Origin: Pseudomonas sp. PDNC002
GTDB taxonomy: Bacteria > Pseudomonadota > Gammaproteobacteria > Pseudomonadales > Pseudomonadaceae
Direction: 5' to 3'
Length of the DNA stretch: 64,000 bases
Assembly (NCBI RefSeq): GCF_016919445.1
Contig: NZ_CP070356.1
Location: 2,016,001 to 2,080,000, forward strand
Made by a program: the position numbers and the translations under genes. Numbering within the stretch: position 1 is the stretch's first letter; every line of letters starts with the position of its first letter. The notes under the pieces are model-generated. The model searched no databases, had not been told where the DNA came from, and saw nothing but the letters and a program-made list of their open reading frames with translations. Positions 63,063 to 64,000 of the stretch are shown piece after piece.

Positions 63063-64000
63063 CTATTGTTTTGCCTGCGCGGCGGCATTCTTCGTGTCGA
63101 AGGCCGCCTGCGACTGCTGCGCGCGCAAGGCCCGCCAGCGGCTGATGACCGCGTCCGGCGCCCAGAGTTGCGGCTCCGACGGCTCGAACTTTTCCTCCTT
63201 CTCGCGCTTGGCCACGGTGTCGCTGGCCAGCGCGAAAGCCTGCTTCAGATCGTCTGTCTGCTGGAAGGCCTTGGCGAACAGCGCATCGCCGAAGTAGGTG
63301 AAGTCGGCCTCCTCGGAGCAGCCGAAGGACACCCGGTCGCTGCGGGCGGCGGTCATGATCAGGGTCTTGTCGTCCTTGAGCGCGGGGATGAAGCCGCCGC
63401 TGTAGCAGGCGGAGATCACCAGCACTTTGTAGCGGTCCTTGAGCGGGGCGAGCAGGCTGGCCAGTTCGCTGGCCGGCAGGTTGTTCAGTTTCAGGCCGGG
63501 CATGTCCAGCACCAGTTGGTGGTCGTGGGAGCCGTGGCTGGTCAGGTAGATGAACACCAGGTCTTCCGGGCCGCTGCGTTCGGCGATCGTGCGCAAGGTG
63601 CGGGCGAGGGTTTCGCGGGTGGCCATGGGGCGGTCGGCGAGATGATCGCGGTGGTTCACCAGGCGCACCACGCCGCGGGCGCCGAAGCGTTCGCCGAGCA
63701 GGTTGGCGACGTAGTCCGCCTCGCGCAGGAACACGCTCTGCTTGCCGTCGCCGCCGAGGCTGACGCCGTAGAGTTCAATGGCGGGTGTGGATTGCGGAAT
63801 GGCCGCCAGCGCCTTGTCCAGCATCGCGCCCTGTTCCAGCAGGCCGATTTCCAACGGATTGGGCAGCAGCATGCCGGCGGCGTCCTGGCGCAACTGGCCG
63901 GCGCTCCAGATGCCCTTTTGCGCGCTGCCGTCGGGGCGGGTAAGTGTACCTTCGCCCGAGTACTCGCCTCGGGCGAAGCCGCCTGTATAGGTCTGGCCGT
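63063..64000 (-). CDS. C13-type (caspase-fold) cysteine peptidase with N-terminal MORN repeats (partial at 5' end)
   Basis: The 5' end lies beyond the window. The readable part, over 300 residues, starts with MORN-like sequence (GEYSGEGTLTRPDG, then GSAQKGIW) and continues into a legumain/C13 domain with catalytic His in YLTSHGSHDHQL and Cys in VLVISACYSGGFIP, and TLIMTAARSDRVSFG after it. The TTG near 63893 is not its start, because the same frame runs on to base 64000. MORN repeats bind membranes or partner proteins; the peptidase target is unknown. Confidence 0.8.
   Translation of the reverse strand, partial: GQTYTGGFARGEYSGEGTLTRPDGSAQKGIWSAGQLRQDAAGMLLPNPLEIGLLEQGAMLDKALAAIPQSTPAIELYGVSLGGDGKQSVFLREADYVANLLGERFGARGVVRLVNHRDHLADRPMATRETLARTLRTIAERSGPEDLVFIYLTSHGSHDHQLVLDMPGLKLNNLPASELASLLAPLKDRYKVLVISACYSGGFIPALKDDKTLIMTAARSDRVSFGCSEEADFTYFGDALFAKAFQQTDDLKQAFALASDTVAKREKEEKFEPSEPQLWAPDAVISRWRALRAQQSQAAFDTKNAAAQAKQ

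Noticed and set aside
63894-64000. TTG at 63893 as the start of the C13 peptidase
   Set aside because: The same frame continues upstream to the window end with MORN-like sequence.

Overview
The window is a high-GC gammaproteobacterial chromosome segment, best read as a Pseudomonas of the P. aeruginosa / P. nitroreducens / P. citronellolis type. Support comes from Pseudomonas-like gene blocks (GNAT-SagB-tesB-HAD; mpl-ubiX; ppa-mtfA-dedA; the eat-eutBC ethanolamine locus with an AcoR-type regulator; the lhp hydroxyproline cluster), an Hcp of the P. aeruginosa Hcp2 type, and three families of Pseudomonas-style intergenic palindromic repeats. Names rest on reading the protein sequences; no database search was possible.

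Layout. 1-1655: end of an ABC permease and an aminoaldehyde-type dehydrogenase. 1.9-7.3 kb: VOC protein, GNAT, HI0933-like flavoprotein, an unknown protein, a histone-deacetylase-fold amidohydrolase and an MFS exporter. 7.5-11.1 kb: a tightly coupled GNAT / tandem-nitroreductase / tesB / HAD operon. 11.6-13.8 kb: a BtuB-like receptor behind a cobalamin riboswitch whose 5' end coincides with the dxs terminator. 13.8-15.7 kb: dxs. 16-31.7 kb: a complete L-hydroxyproline catabolic cluster (imino-acid reductase, ketoglutarate-semialdehyde dehydrogenase, DapA-like deaminase, two proline-racemase paralogues, aconitase X, amino-acid ABC transporter, three-subunit D-hydroxyproline dehydrogenase, AraC and GntR regulators). 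Three near-identical TTTCGTATACGAAA palindromes lie in front of the deaminase, binding-protein and gntR genes. The cluster lies between dxs and ispA-xseB, which are normally adjacent in Pseudomonas. 31.8-32.9 kb: ispA and xseB.

33.1-43.7 kb is a type VI secretion island: tssA and tssB intact, tssC cut after about 100 codons and joined to the 3' half of an lprI-like gene, then divergently hcp, vgrG, an 1100-residue VasX-like MIX effector with a hydrophobic C-terminal half, and a membrane partner (DUF6708-like) that is the likely immunity protein. The last three genes overlap by 4 bp each. The AT-richer stretches of effector and partner coincide with their membrane segments, which suggests a swapped toxin/immunity module.

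43.8-49.9 kb: START-domain protein, ppa, mtfA, dedA, a degenerate PP2C/kinase membrane protein, a periplasmic binding protein and a GNAT. 50.4-59.5 kb: ethanolamine use (eutC, eutB, permease, AraC regulator, aldehyde dehydrogenase behind a good sigma-54 promoter, and an AcoR-type activator). 59.8-64 kb: mpl, ubiX, a YceK-like lipoprotein, an NAD-binding oxidoreductase and a caspase-fold (C13) peptidase with an N-terminal MORN-like segment, cut by the window end.

Nine copies of a roughly 120-bp composite repeat (two hairpin arms around a conserved spacer) sit between genes. One supplies the stop codon of the ethanolamine activator, and two share 84 identical bp in direct orientation around the hydroxyproline transport/aconitase-X block. 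No tRNA, rRNA, CRISPR, transposase or integrase was found.
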